A DNA stretch of 64,000 nt from Anaerolineales bacterium. Its GTDB lineage: Bacteria; Chloroflexota; Anaerolineae; Anaerolineales; UBA11579. The notes under the pieces are model-generated. The model searched no databases. It worked only from the letters and a program-made list of their open reading frames with translations, and was not told the origin of the DNA. The DNA is taken from positions 529,027 to 593,026 of the forward strand of contig JAHBVC010000002.1 in NCBI GenBank assembly GCA_019637755.1. Direction: 5' to 3'. Positions within the stretch are counted from its first letter, which is position 1, and the number at the start of each line of letters is the position of its first letter. Made by a program: the position numbers and the translations under genes. Below are positions 17,478 through 25,978 of the stretch, piece by piece.

Positions 17478-17507
17478 ATCGATTAATTGATTAATCAATT
17501 AATCGAT
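17478..17507. repeat. 30-bp perfect palindrome (family B) at the 3' end of the DCC gene
   Basis: A perfect zero-loop palindrome made of TTAAT/ATTAA modules, starting ATCGATTAATTGA and ending TCAATTAATCGAT. It encodes the last codons (R, S, I, N) and the TGA stop of the DCC-family gene and lies just before the glycosyltransferase start. Strikingly AT-rich against its surroundings. Related to the element at 20745-20796. Confidence 0.9.
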
Positions 17508-17848
17508 CTGCCAATTTTATGCCGATTATGGGCCACAAAGTTGTAGATGGGATCGCGCAAGAAGGTGGGCACGATACGCAACACGCCGAGCAGCGGCCAG
17601 GGGGAGCGCAGGTAGCGCAGCAAATGCAGCGCCGCCGCCGAGCGCAGGTAGACGCGCTCACCGTCCTGCACGACAACACTGTCGTAATCCTGCAGTGGCA
17701 GGCCTGCGGCGGCCAGCACACGCTGGCCGCGCGGCGACTGCAGCGAGGCGTACTCCAGTGCATCCGGCCGTTGACAGGCCTGCAAGAAGGCAACGCTGCG
17801 GTTGCACAGCGCACAGTAGCCATCGTAAAGCACCAGTGGCCTGCTCAT
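17495..17848 (-). CDS. DCC-family thiol-disulfide oxidoreductase-like protein (DUF393)
   Basis: 117 residues. N-terminal LVLYDGYCALCNRSVAFLQ carries the DxxCxxC signature of the DCC family; the rest (SAAALHLLRYL, IYNFVAHNRHKIG) matches the family's usual layout and length. Function in the family is not well established. Start overlaps the GNAT stop by 4 nt. The final residues and stop are supplied by the palindrome at 17478-17507. Confidence 0.88.
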   Translation of the reverse strand: MSRPLVLYDGYCALCNRSVAFLQACQRPDALEYASLQSPRGQRVLAAAGLPLQDYDSVVVQDGERVYLRSAAALHLLRYLRSPWPLLGVLRIVPTFLRDPIYNFVAHNRHKIGRSIN

Positions 17849-18312
17849 TGTGCATCCCGGCGCATAATCAGCAACTGTTCTTCTGCTGCGCGCATAGCCA
17901 AGACTACCCCAGCCAGCTTGCTGATGCGGCGAAAGTAGGTGCTCATTTCGTCTGCGCGGATACGACTGAATCCAAACTTCTCATAGAAGACACCCAGGCG
18001 CGCCTGACACATCAGGTACAGTGTGCCGGGATGCTGGGCGAGGATGGCTTCTACCAGCGCTCGCGCCACGCCCCGTGATTGCCACTGGGGTGCGACCGCC
18101 AGGGAAGCCAGCTCGCGGCTGCCATCGCGGTGCGGCTTGATTTGTACGCAGCCGATGAGTTCGCCCGCCGCATCCAGAGCGACCAAAAAACGTTCCCAAG
18201 CGAGTCCGGTGGGATTTATGCCCGACGAACGGACAAGGGCTTGGATGGCAGCCGAATGTGTGTGCTCGGCAGGCTGAATACGAAACTCGCCCTGCACAGC
18301 ACTGTGGGTCAT
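17845..18312 (-). CDS. GNAT-family N-acetyltransferase
   Basis: 155 residues. Acetyl-CoA-binding region SLAVAPQWQSRGVARALVEA, preceded by GCVQIKPHRDGSRELAS; the C-terminal FYEKFGFSRI is the usual GNAT motif B ending. Overlaps gatB by 4 nt upstream and the DCC gene by 4 nt downstream. Target unknown. Confidence 0.87.
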   Translation of the reverse strand: MTHSAVQGEFRIQPAEHTHSAAIQALVRSSGINPTGLAWERFLVALDAAGELIGCVQIKPHRDGSRELASLAVAPQWQSRGVARALVEAILAQHPGTLYLMCQARLGVFYEKFGFSRIRADEMSTYFRRISKLAGVVLAMRAAEEQLLIMRRDAQ

Positions 18313-19745
18313 GCGCGCAGCAGTTCGCTAAGGATGCGGGCGGCCGCCTTGGGGTCCGCCTTGCCCTTGGTGCGCTGCATCAGCTGACCTACAAACCAAC
18401 CCATGAGCGCGTCTTTGCCGCCTCGGAAAGCGGCCACGTTGTCCGGGTTGGCGGCAATGATGTCTTCGGCAATCTTGCGCAGCTCGCCTTCATCGCTGAC
18501 CTGGGCCAGGCCTTCGGCCTGGACGATGTCCGCCGGCGCATGGCCGCTGGCCTGTACCTTGAGCAGCAGACTCTTGCCAGTGGGGGTATTCACCGCGCCC
18601 GAGTCCATCAGCTTGAGCACCTCGGCAAAGTAGTGCGGCGTCAACTTAAGCTGGGCAGCGGTTTCGCCACTCTCGTTGAGCATGGCGAGCACATCATTCA
18701 TCAGCCAGTTGGAGACACGTTTGATGTCACCGCCGTAGGCCGCGGCGGCGGCCTCGAAGTAATCGGAGAGGGCACGCTCGCCGCTGAGGATATCGGCATC
18801 GTATTCGGGCAGGCCGAGCTCAGCGATGAAGCGCTGGCGGCGCGCCAGGGGCAGCTCCGGCAGGGCGCCAATGATCTCGGCGCGCTTGGCGTCATCCAGC
18901 ACCAGCGGCAATAGGTCGGGCTCGCGGAAGTAGCGGTAATCCGCCTCGGTTTCCTTGGAGCGCATCTTGCTCAGCGTGCCACTGTTTTCATCCCAACCCA
19001 GCGTCCACGGTTGGATGCTACCGCCCGCTTCCACCTCGCGGATTTGGCGTTCAATCTCAACTTCGATGGCCGAGCGCAGCGAGTCGATGGAGTTGACATT
19101 CTTGATTTCCGTCTTGGTGTTGAGTACATCGCTGCCCACCGGGCGGATGGAGACGTTGGCATCTGCACGCAGATGGCCCTTCTCCATGTCTGCCTCGGAA
19201 ATGCCCAGCCAGCGCAGCAGTTGGCGCAGGCGGATGAGGTATTGGGCGGCCTCTTCAGCCGAGCGCAGGTCTGGCCCGGTGACCATCTCGACCAGTGGCA
19301 CGCCGCAGCGATTGAAATCGATGAGGCGGGCGCCATCGGCGCGGTTCACGGTCTTGCCAGCGTCTTCCTCAAGGTGCAGCTTATGGATGCCGATGCGGCG
19401 CGTGCCTTCGGCAGTCGGCAAGTCCATATACCCGCCATTGGCCAGCGGCATATCGTATTGCGAGATCTGATAGCCCTTGGGCAGGTCTGGGTAGAAGTAG
19501 TTCTTGCGGTCAAAGTGCGAGATGGGCTGCAGCTCGGCACCCATGGCGGCCGCCAGCGTGGCGGCCTTGCGCACGGCGCCTTCGTTTAGCACAGGCAGCA
19601 CGCCGGGCAGGCCGCTGCACACCGGGCAGATGTTGGTGTTGGGGTCAGCGCCCCACGAGTCGGCACTGCAGGAGCAAAAAATCTTGCTCTCGGTGTTGAG
19701 CTGGATGTGGGTCTCGAGACCGATGACTACTTCGTATTGGGTCAT
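18309..19745 (-). CDS. gatB: Asp/Glu-tRNA(Asn/Gln) amidotransferase subunit B
   Basis: GatB of the GatCAB complex, which amidates misacylated Glu-tRNA(Gln)/Asp-tRNA(Asn). 478 residues, full length. EVVIGLETHIQL start, zinc-binding CSCSADSWGADPNTNICPVC, the kinase/cradle domain with GHLRADANVSIRP, and the C-terminal YqeY-like tail (GGKDALMGWFVGQLMQRTKG). gatA and gatC are not in the window. TAAAAT lies 6 nt before the ATG, a candidate leaderless start. First gene of a run ending with the CPBP gene. Confidence 0.96.
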   Translation of the reverse strand: MTQYEVVIGLETHIQLNTESKIFCSCSADSWGADPNTNICPVCSGLPGVLPVLNEGAVRKAATLAAAMGAELQPISHFDRKNYFYPDLPKGYQISQYDMPLANGGYMDLPTAEGTRRIGIHKLHLEEDAGKTVNRADGARLIDFNRCGVPLVEMVTGPDLRSAEEAAQYLIRLRQLLRWLGISEADMEKGHLRADANVSIRPVGSDVLNTKTEIKNVNSIDSLRSAIEVEIERQIREVEAGGSIQPWTLGWDENSGTLSKMRSKETEADYRYFREPDLLPLVLDDAKRAEIIGALPELPLARRQRFIAELGLPEYDADILSGERALSDYFEAAAAAYGGDIKRVSNWLMNDVLAMLNESGETAAQLKLTPHYFAEVLKLMDSGAVNTPTGKSLLLKVQASGHAPADIVQAEGLAQVSDEGELRKIAEDIIAANPDNVAAFRGGKDALMGWFVGQLMQRTKGKADPKAAARILSELLRA

Positions 19746-19751
19746 AGAGGA

Positions 19752-19757
19752 ATTTTA
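19752..19757 (-). promoter_or_regulatory. Candidate -10 box, leaderless start of gatB
   Basis: TAAAAT, 6 nt, ATG at 19745. The intervening TCCTCT is not Shine-Dalgarno-like. No -35 is evident. Confidence 0.45.
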
Positions 19758-19780
19758 TCAGGGGAGAGACCCTCACCCGC

Positions 19781-19830
19781 TTGCGTGGGCTTCGCCCACG
19801 CAACGCGCCCTCTCCCATGAGGGAGAGGGC
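19781..19830. repeat. Double-hairpin intergenic element (family E)
   Basis: Two perfect adjacent hairpins: TTGCGTGGGC/GCCCACGCAA with a 3-nt loop (19781-19803) and GCCCTCTCCC/GGGAGAGGGC with a 4-nt loop (19807-19830). It lies between the dehydrogenase stop and gatB and could act in transcript ending or 3' protection. Confidence 0.8.
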
Positions 19831-19876
19831 TGAATATTTTGCCAAGATTGTTCTGCGAATAACCTGGGTGTGAGTG

Positions 19877-20725
19877 TTACTTGTACTCGTAGAAGCCTTT
19901 GCCGCTCTTGCGGCCGAGGTAACCCGCGTCCACCATGCGGCGCAGCAGCGGGGCTGGGCGGTACTTGCTGTCACCCAGATCGCGCTGCAGCACTTCCATC
20001 ACGTAGAGGACGACATCCAGACCGATAAGGTCAGCCAGGGTCAGCGGGCCCATGGGGTGCGCCATGCCCAGCTTCATGACCGTATCAATGCCCTCGGCAT
20101 CCGAGACGCCTTCCTCGAGGGCGAAGATGGCTTCGTTGATCATGGGGCACAGCACGCGGTTGGAGACGAAGCCGGGCGAGTCATTGACTACGACGGGGGT
20201 CTTGCCCATCTGCGCCCCGACTTCGAGCGCCAGCTCCACGCTGGCATCGCTGGTGCCCAAGCCGCGCACGATTTCGATGAGCGACATGAGCGGCACAGGG
20301 TTGAAAAAATGCATACCCACCACTTTGTCTGGCCGCTTGGTAGCGGCAGCCAGCTTGGTGAGGCTAATAGACGATGTATTGGAAGCCAACACCGTTTCGG
20401 GCCGGGCGATGGCATCCAAATCTTGAAAGAGCTTGAATTTGATTTCAGGATTCTCGGTGGCGGCCTCGATGACCAAGTCTGTCTCGGCGACGCCCTTGAT
20501 ATCCGTCACAGGCACAATGTCCAGCGCGGCCTGCTTCTGCTCGGCGGTGATGCGGCCCTTCTCCGCCAGCTTCTCAACCGATTTAGCGATGGTGCTCATG
20601 CCGCGCTGCACGTACTCCTCGGCCACATCCATCATGGTGACCTGGTAGCCGGAGACTGCGGCAGTTTGGGCAATGCCATTGCCCATAGTACCCGCGCCGA
20701 TGACGAAAATCTTCTTGATTGCCAT
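19877..20725 (-). CDS. hbd: 3-hydroxybutyryl-CoA dehydrogenase
   Basis: NAD(P)-dependent oxidation/reduction of 3-hydroxyacyl-CoA. 282 residues. Rossmann motif [14 protein letters not shown], then the substrate-domain signature [12 protein letters not shown] and [17 protein letters not shown] with the catalytic His, and the C-terminal dimer domain with [14 protein letters not shown]. Upstream GAGGAG is a good Shine-Dalgarno. A thiolase lies two genes upstream on the same strand, so both probably serve acyl-CoA (butyrate-type or beta-oxidation) metabolism. Confidence 0.94.
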   Translation of the reverse strand: MAIKKIFVIGAGTMGNGIAQTAAVSGYQVTMMDVAEEYVQRGMSTIAKSVEKLAEKGRITAEQKQAALDIVPVTDIKGVAETDLVIEAATENPEIKFKLFQDLDAIARPETVLASNTSSISLTKLAAATKRPDKVVGMHFFNPVPLMSLIEIVRGLGTSDASVELALEVGAQMGKTPVVVNDSPGFVSNRVLCPMINEAIFALEEGVSDAEGIDTVMKLGMAHPMGPLTLADLIGLDVVLYVMEVLQRDLGDSKYRPAPLLRRMVDAGYLGRKSGKGFYEYK

Positions 20726-20744
20726 TAAGACTCCTCAGTATCTA

Positions 20745-20796
20745 CAGACCAATCGACTAATCAACCAGTCGCCTGGTCGATTAGTCAATTAGTCTG
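20745..20796. repeat. Inverted repeat (family B) between hbd and the DinB gene
   Basis: 24-bp arms (20745-20768 and 20773-20796) with a 4-nt loop. The three arm differences become G-U pairs in the minus-strand RNA, so the transcript folds without mismatch. The right arm encodes the final codons and the TGA stop of the DinB-family gene. Built of the same GATTA/TAATC modules as the palindrome at 17478. Confidence 0.85.
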
Positions 20797-21276
20797 TTGC
20801 TCTTGCCAGACGCGGTAGTTCTCAGTGATTTGCTGAGCATGGGCGCGCGGGTGGTTGGAATAGATGCGCAGCCACTTTTCAAAGGTATACGGCTCGTCGT
20901 ATTCGGGGTGGACTACGGTATTGTTCCAGACCTCATCGGGCAGGTTCTTGATGAAGTCATAGGTGACCTTACGCACCAGGCGAGTCAGCGCCAGCGCATC
21001 TTCAATATTCTCGGAGTGGTAATCCAGCTTGACGGCCCACAGATCCTGGTCGTAGGCCATCAGCGGCAGGCCGGGTTCGGCCACCAGGCGGCGGGCACGC
21101 AGGAAGCTGTTGGTCTCGCTATCCAACAGATGGATGATGTTCTCGTGCACGCTCCACGCATCGGGCGCGGGCTTGAACAGCCAGGCTTCTTTGGGGATAG
21201 CGTTCAGTGCGGCTTCGAACTCGTCGAAAGCGCTGGCGTATTTCTCAATTAGGGCTTGACGCTCGGCTTTCTCCAT
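20785..21276 (-). CDS. DinB/YfiT-like four-helix-bundle protein
   Basis: 163 residues from ATG 21276. The pattern AWSVHENIIHLLDSE near residue 45 and the late NHPRAHAQQI give the spaced histidines of the DinB/YfiT metal-binding bundle. Members include thiol-dependent transferases; substrate unknown. The ATG follows the thiolase stop by 1 nt. The C-terminal TN and stop codon fall inside an inverted repeat. Confidence 0.85.
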   Translation of the reverse strand: MEKAERQALIEKYASAFDEFEAALNAIPKEAWLFKPAPDAWSVHENIIHLLDSETNSFLRARRLVAEPGLPLMAYDQDLWAVKLDYHSENIEDALALTRLVRKVTYDFIKNLPDEVWNNTVVHPEYDEPYTFEKWLRIYSNHPRAHAQQITENYRVWQEQQTN

Positions 21277-21277
21277 C

Positions 21278-22486
21278 TTAGTCCTCCAACTCAATCGCCA
21301 TTGCCACAGCCTCGCCACCGCCGAGGCACAGCGAAGCGATGCCGCGCTTCAGGCCGCGGTCCTTCAGGGCGTAAATGAGCGTAGCCAGGAGGCGAGCGCC
21401 GCTGGCGCCCAGCGGGTGGCCAAGCGCAATCGCGCCGCCATTCACATTGACCTTGCTCCAGTCCCAGCCTTTATCGGCCAGGGCGTAGCCATCGGCCAAT
21501 ACTTGGGCAGCGTAAGCTTCGTTGAGCTCGATGAGGTCAACATCAGCCAGGGTCCAGCCAATCTTCTCCAGCAGCCGCGGAATGGCGTGCGCCGGAGCGA
21601 TGAAGATGCTCTTGGGGTCTACGGCGGCCTGGGCGTAGCCCACCACGCGCGCCAGCGGCTTGACGCCCAGTTCCTCGGCGCGGGCACGGCTAGCAATCAC
21701 GGTGGCGGCGGCGCCGTCGTTGAGGCCGGGGGCGTTGCCGGCGGTCACCTTACCGCCCTCCTGGAAGGCGGGCGGCAGCTTGTGCAGCACCTCCAGCGAG
21801 GTGTCACGGCGCGGCGACTCGTCCGTGTCTACAACGGTGACGCCTTTTTTGGTCTTGATCTCAACGGGAACAATTTCGTTCTTGAACTTGCCGCTTTCAA
21901 TGGCGGCCACGGCTTTCTGGTGGCTGCCGAGGGCGTATTCATCCATCGCCTCACGGGTAACTTCATATTCATCGGCGATGAACTCGGCCGCGTCGCCCAT
22001 AATCCAATCTTCGAAGGGGTCCCACAAGCCATCGAACTGCAGCGCATCGGTGAGTTGAGTGCTGCCATAGCGCAGCGTGCCGCCGCGCCCGTCCACAAGG
22101 AAGGGCGCCTTGCTCATGCTCTCCATGCCACCGGCGACGAACAAATCACCGTCACCCGCCTTGATGGCCTGGCTGGCGATCATCACAGCTTTGAGGCCGG
22201 AGCCGCACACCTTGTTGACGGTGGTGGCGCCGACTTCGGGGCTGATGCCGGCAAAGATGCTGGCCTGGCGGGCGGGTGCCTGACCCAAGCCAGCCGAGAC
22301 CACGTTGCCCATGATGACTTCATCGATCTTGGTGCTGCCATCCAACCCGGCGCGCTCCAGCGCCGCCTTCACGGCGATGGCGCCGAGCTGCGGCGCGCTG
22401 AGGGTGCTGTAGGCGCTGAGGAACTTGCCAATGGGCGTGCGCACCGCGCTGAGAATAACGGGCTGATTGTGCTTATCTTGGGTCAT
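21278..22486 (-). CDS. thlA: Acetyl-CoA C-acyltransferase (thiolase)
   Basis: 402 residues. Nucleophilic Cys in VNKVCGSGLKAVM, catalytic His in GGAIALGHPLGASGAR, second Cys in IASLCLGGGEAVAM. Full-length thiolase; biosynthetic (2 acetyl-CoA to acetoacetyl-CoA) and degradative roles cannot be separated by eye. Start at 22486 has AGGA upstream; an ATG two codons earlier is also possible. Forms a unit with the DinB and hbd genes. It could also supply acetoacetyl-CoA to the mevalonate route suggested by mvk and ipk. Confidence 0.93.
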   Translation of the reverse strand: MTQDKHNQPVILSAVRTPIGKFLSAYSTLSAPQLGAIAVKAALERAGLDGSTKIDEVIMGNVVSAGLGQAPARQASIFAGISPEVGATTVNKVCGSGLKAVMIASQAIKAGDGDLFVAGGMESMSKAPFLVDGRGGTLRYGSTQLTDALQFDGLWDPFEDWIMGDAAEFIADEYEVTREAMDEYALGSHQKAVAAIESGKFKNEIVPVEIKTKKGVTVVDTDESPRRDTSLEVLHKLPPAFQEGGKVTAGNAPGLNDGAAATVIASRARAEELGVKPLARVVGYAQAAVDPKSIFIAPAHAIPRLLEKIGWTLADVDLIELNEAYAAQVLADGYALADKGWDWSKVNVNGGAIALGHPLGASGARLLATLIYALKDRGLKRGIASLCLGGGEAVAMAIELED

Positions 22487-22548
22487 AACCATCCTGTGTG
22501 GGGTTGGCGGAACTGCCAGAGTGAAAAGTGTACCTCAGGCCTTGGGGC

Positions 22549-23031
22549 TTACTTCCAGGCGGCGCGCAGGCGCTGCCAGGTTTCTTCGAGCGTTTCGGGC
22601 AGTACGCGGGTCTGGCCCACGGTGGCGGTGAAGTTGGTATCGCCGGCCCAGCGCGGCACGATGTGCAGATGCAAGTGCTCAGCAATGCCGGCGCCGGCGG
22701 CGGAGCCAAGGTTGGCACCCAGGTTGAAGCCCTGCGGAGCATAGACCGCCTCGAGCAGCGCCACGGCCTGCGTCTGCAACTCCATCATCTCGGCGCGCAC
22801 TGCTGGGGTCAGCGCATCCAAGCGGGCGACATGCGCCAGCGGCAAGACCATCAGGTGGCCGCTAGTGTAGGGGTAGCGGTTGAGCATCACGAAGGCATCG
22901 GCGCCGCGGTGCAAGACCAGGGTCTCGGCGCTATCCGCTTGGGTCAGGACCTGGCAGAAGACACAGCCATCATTCATGGTTTTATCCCTTTGGATATAGG
23001 GTTTACGCCACGGGGAGAAGAGGCGCTGCAT
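22549..23031 (-). CDS. HIT-family hydrolase/phosphorylase
   Basis: 160 residues. The nucleotide-binding HIT triad is HLHLHIVPRW; an early CVFC pair suits a zinc site. The N-terminus MQRLFSPWRKPYI matches the opening of Ap4A-phosphorylase-like HIT proteins, which fixes the ATG at 23031 rather than the later ATG at 22977. TACAAT lies 6 nt upstream of 23031, a candidate leaderless start. A still longer reading (to 23175) is made of repeat DNA and is rejected. Confidence 0.9.
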   Translation of the reverse strand: MQRLFSPWRKPYIQRDKTMNDGCVFCQVLTQADSAETLVLHRGADAFVMLNRYPYTSGHLMVLPLAHVARLDALTPAVRAEMMELQTQAVALLEAVYAPQGFNLGANLGSAAGAGIAEHLHLHIVPRWAGDTNFTATVGQTRVLPETLEETWQRLRAAWK

Positions 23032-23037
23032 GAGTGA

Positions 23038-23043
23038 ATTGTA
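23038..23043 (-). promoter_or_regulatory. Candidate -10 box, leaderless start of the HIT gene
   Basis: TACAAT, 6 nt, ATG at 23031. It agrees with the start chosen from protein similarity. Confidence 0.5.
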
Positions 23044-23057
23044 CTTTGAGGACGGGG

Positions 23058-23174
23058 TGTCATTCCGAGCGCAATAGCCGAAGGCTAAGAATCCTTTAGG
23101 GTAAAAGCCATCGACTCTATTGCATTGCCATATCGGATTCCTCCTCGCGGCTGCGCCGCTCGTTCGGAATGACA
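23058..23174. repeat. Family A intergenic inverted-repeat element, copy 3
   Basis: Left end TGTCATTCCGAGCG (23058), right end TTCGGAATGACA (23163-23174). The right part CTCGCGGCTGCGCCGCTCG equals that of copy 1. Lies between the divergent HIT and xseA genes. Confidence 0.8.
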
Positions 23175-23225
23175 AGATGATCTACCCTGGCAGAGGCTGC
23201 AGCCTTGACAGACAGCCGTAAAAAC

Positions 23226-23254
23226 TTGACGCGCCCGCGTGCGGCAAGTATCCT
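23226..23254 (+). promoter_or_regulatory. Promoter of xseA, leaderless type
   Basis: TTGACG (23226-23231), 17-nt spacer, TATCCT (23249-23254), then 6 nt to the ATG at 23261. The clearest leaderless-type promoter here because the -35 is also present. Confidence 0.65.
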
Positions 23255-23260
23255 GCTCGC

Positions 23261-24418
23261 ATGCAACAGATGGACCTGTTCACCCCTGAACCCAAAGCCA
23301 TCACGGTGACTGAGCTCACCCGCGGTTTGCGCCGGGCGATTGAGTCTGTGGATGTGTTCCAGAACCTGTGGGTGCAGGGCGAAGTGTCCAACTTCTCGCG
23401 CCCGCAATCTGGCCATTGGTATTTCACCTTGAAAGACCGCGATGCCGCCCTGCCCTGCGTGATGTGGCGCAGCACCGCCGAGCTGCAAGCACAGATCCCT
23501 AAAAACGGCGACCAGATCGAAGTGCACGGTGGCCTGAGCATCTACGAAGCGCAGGGGCGCTACCAGCTGTATGTAGATGAGATTCGTTCGGCCGGCGAAG
23601 GCTCGCTGTACCAGAAATTCATTGAGCTCAAGAACCGGCTGAAGGCGGAAGGCCTGTTTGAACGCAACCGCAGCCTGCCCGCCTGGCCGCAGCGCATCGG
23701 CATCGTCACTTCGGCCACCGGGGCGGCGCTGCAAGACGTGCTGCACACGCTGGAGCGCCGCTACCCGCTGGCCGAGGTGGTGTTGGCGCCCACGCAGGTG
23801 CAAGGCCCCTCGGCAGCCGCCCTGGTGGCCGAGGCGCTGGGCCTGCTGGACCAGTTTGCCCAACCCGAGTTGATCCTGCTGGTGCGCGGCGGCGGTTCGC
23901 TGGAAGACCTGGACGCGTTCAACAGTGAGATCGTGGCACGCGCCATCGTGCGCACGCGTGCCGTTGTGGTGAGCGGTGTGGGGCATGAGACTGATGTCAC
24001 CATTGCCGATTTTGCCGCGGATCTGCGTGCCCCCACCCCCACCGCGGCTGCCGAGCTAGCCACGCCAGATTTGCAAGAGTTACAAGCGCGGTTGGCCGCC
24101 CTGCACAGCCGGCTACAACGCCAAACGCCCATCGCCAAGATCAACAGAGCCCGCCAGCAACTGGATGAGCTCAGCTTGCGCAGCGGCCGCGCCCTGGCGC
24201 AACGCACGCGCTGGCTGCGCGCCACGCTGCAAGGCCACACGGCGCGGCTGCAGGCGTTGAGCCCGCTGGCGGTGCTGGAGCGCGGCTACGCCGTGGTGCG
24301 CACGGCGGAGGGCAGGCTGGTGCGCCAAGCGAGCCAGGTGCAGCCCGGTGCAGCGCTGGATGTGCGCGTACAGCGCGGCCGCATCCATGTTGAAGTCAAG
24401 GAAACGAAGGAAGACTAA
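23261..24418 (+). CDS. xseA: Exodeoxyribonuclease VII large subunit
   Basis: Nuclease subunit acting on single-stranded DNA ends. 385 residues. N-terminal OB-fold (about 15-110: VQGEVSNFSRPQSGHWYFTL), then the catalytic region with GIVTSATGAALQDVLHTLERRYP and LLVRGGGSLEDLDAFNSE, GVGHETDVTIADFAADLRAPTPTAA. The coiled-coil C-terminal part is short compared with the E. coli protein. Its last base is the first base of the xseB ATG (TAATG). Confidence 0.96.
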   Translation: MQQMDLFTPEPKAITVTELTRGLRRAIESVDVFQNLWVQGEVSNFSRPQSGHWYFTLKDRDAALPCVMWRSTAELQAQIPKNGDQIEVHGGLSIYEAQGRYQLYVDEIRSAGEGSLYQKFIELKNRLKAEGLFERNRSLPAWPQRIGIVTSATGAALQDVLHTLERRYPLAEVVLAPTQVQGPSAAALVAEALGLLDQFAQPELILLVRGGGSLEDLDAFNSEIVARAIVRTRAVVVSGVGHETDVTIADFAADLRAPTPTAAAELATPDLQELQARLAALHSRLQRQTPIAKINRARQQLDELSLRSGRALAQRTRWLRATLQGHTARLQALSPLAVLERGYAVVRTAEGRLVRQASQVQPGAALDVRVQRGRIHVEVKETKED

Positions 24419-24642
24419 TGGCCAAGCCCAAAGAGATCAGCAGCCTGAGCTATGACCAGGCTTTAGAAGAACTCGAAACTATCGTGCAACAACTGGAAGC
24501 CGAAGTGGGCGATCTGGACGCGGCGCTGGCATTGTATGAACGCGGCCAGGCGCTCAGCCAGCATTGCAGCACGCTGCTGGAACAAGCCGAGCTGCGTGTG
24601 CAGCAACTGGGCAGCGATGGCCAGCTCACCGCGCTTGAGTGA
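24418..24642 (+). CDS. xseB: Exodeoxyribonuclease VII small subunit
   Basis: 74 residues. LSYDQALEELETIVQQLE and LDAALALYERGQAL are the conserved helices by which XseB binds the XseA coiled coil. Coupled to xseA through a TAATG overlap. Confidence 0.95.
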   Translation: MAKPKEISSLSYDQALEELETIVQQLEAEVGDLDAALALYERGQALSQHCSTLLEQAELRVQQLGSDGQLTALE

Positions 24643-24643
24643 A

Positions 24644-25423
24644 ATGCAAGCCCTGCGCCTCGCAGAGGTAGCGCGGCCCAAGCCGCAGCCGCGCGGCATT
24701 GACGTGGTCAGCACCCTGCTGCACTTTGCCATCATCACTTATGCCGTGCCGCCAGAGCGTTTGCGCCCGCTAGTGCATGAGCGCTTTGAGTTGCTCACCG
24801 TCCCAGTACAAGGTGAAGAACGCGCACTGATTTCGGTTGTCCCGTTTCAGGAACTTGACTTCCGGCTGGCCGCCTACCCTTCCCCACAGTTTCGCTTCGG
24901 GCAGATCAATTACCGCGTGTATGTCACTGACCGCACAACCGGTGAGCCTTGCGTGTGGTTCTTGGGCAGCCTGCTCGATTCGGTAACTGTAGTGATTCCC
25001 CGTTACTTATGGAATCTGCCCTGGCATCATGGGCGCATGCACTTTGACTGCACACTAGGCACCGATGGCCGCTACAGCCACTACGCCATCGAGACGCGCT
25101 CAGCCTGGGGCGGCGCTGCGCTGGAGCTGAGACAAACCTTCGGTTTGTCTCAGCAGCATGCTGGCTTCCCCGATGAGGAGACGGCGCTGGTGTATCTCAC
25201 CCATCCGCTACGCGGCTACTACACGCGCCGCGATGGCAAGCTGGGCAGCTACAGCATCTGGCACGATCGGCTAAACATGCAGCCTGGCGAAGTGGTAGAC
25301 GCGCGCTTTGAGGCGCTGGAGCGCCTGGGCGTGGCCAGTTTCGAGGAGCAACGCAGGCCGTATAGCATACTGGTGCAGCCCGAAACCGAGTTCACGATCT
25401 ATCTACCGCCGGGACTGGCCTAA
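24644..25423 (+). CDS. DUF2071-like (YqjF family) protein
   Basis: 259 residues from ATG 24644, which lies 1 nt after the xseB stop; an ATG at 24617 would overlap xseB by 26 nt. The pattern resembles the DUF2071/acetoacetate-decarboxylase-like fold: an early beta-strand-rich region with PERLRPLVHERFELL, then INYRVYVTDRTTGEPCVWFL and a central IPRYLWNLPWHHGRM segment. No catalytic assignment. The assignment is by pattern memory and is moderate; continuity with xseAB is certain. Confidence 0.75.
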   Translation: MQALRLAEVARPKPQPRGIDVVSTLLHFAIITYAVPPERLRPLVHERFELLTVPVQGEERALISVVPFQELDFRLAAYPSPQFRFGQINYRVYVTDRTTGEPCVWFLGSLLDSVTVVIPRYLWNLPWHHGRMHFDCTLGTDGRYSHYAIETRSAWGGAALELRQTFGLSQQHAGFPDEETALVYLTHPLRGYYTRRDGKLGSYSIWHDRLNMQPGEVVDARFEALERLGVASFEEQRRPYSILVQPETEFTIYLPPGLA

Positions 25424-25451
25424 GCCGCTGACCCCGCCGCCATTTGAATCC

Positions 25452-25478
25452 AAAGAGCCAGCTATACGCTGGCTCTTT
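25452..25478. terminator. Bidirectional terminator between the DUF2071-like gene and greA
   Basis: 11-bp perfect stem AAAGAGCCAGC/GCTGGCTCTTT with a 5-nt loop and T runs on both strands, placed between convergent genes. Confidence 0.88.
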
Positions 25479-25504
25479 TGGGTTTACCGATAGCGAGCCG
25501 CGCT

Positions 25505-25978
25505 CTATTCCACGCTGACCACTTCAAAGACCAGCACACCGGCCGGCGTCTGCGCTTCTACCTTCTCGCCGGCTTTGTGGCCGAGCAGCGCCTTGCCAAT
25601 CGGCGACTCGTTGGAGATCTTGCCGTTGCGCGGGTCGGCCTCTTGGGCGCCCACCAGGAAGTACTTCACGGGCTCGCGGCCTTTTTCTTTCAAGGTCACC
25701 GTGGAACCGATGCCGATCACGCCATCCGGCGTGCCCTTGTCGCTGATTACGACCGCGTTGCCCAGAATGGTGTTGATCTCCTGGATGCGGCCTTCCAAAA
25801 AGGCCTGGTCCTCTTTGGCCTTGGAGTAATCCGCATTCTCAGACAGGTCGCCCTGCTGGATGGCGGTGCGCAGCCGTTGCGCTAGCTCGGTGCGGCGCGG
25901 GCCGCTCAGCTCCTCCAGTTCGGCCTTCAGTTTCTGAATGCCTTCTTCGGTTAGGTAAAACTCGTGGGGGGAGCTCAT
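25505..25978 (-). CDS. greA: Transcription elongation factor GreA
   Basis: Rescues backtracked RNA polymerase. 157 residues: N-terminal antiparallel coiled coil (about 8-75) with the tip acidic residues in GDLSENADYSKAKEDQAF, then the FKBP-like domain with IGIGSTVTLKEKG and SNESPIGKALLGHKAG. The ATG overlaps the dgt stop by 4 nt. Confidence 0.97.
   Translation of the reverse strand: MSSPHEFYLTEEGIQKLKAELEELSGPRRTELAQRLRTAIQQGDLSENADYSKAKEDQAFLEGRIQEINTILGNAVVISDKGTPDGVIGIGSTVTLKEKGREPVKYFLVGAQEADPRNGKISNESPIGKALLGHKAGEKVEAQTPAGVLVFEVVSVE

Noticed and set aside
21416-22744. Long plus-strand open frame (442 codons) opposite the thiolase gene
   Set aside because: It runs antisense to a clear thiolase with intact catalytic motifs. 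His/Gly/Ala-rich composition is typical of a GC-rich antisense shadow.
22549-23175. 208-residue version of the HIT protein
   Set aside because: The first 48 residues are translated from a family A repeat; MQRLFSPWR at 23031 is the family start and has a promoter-like box.
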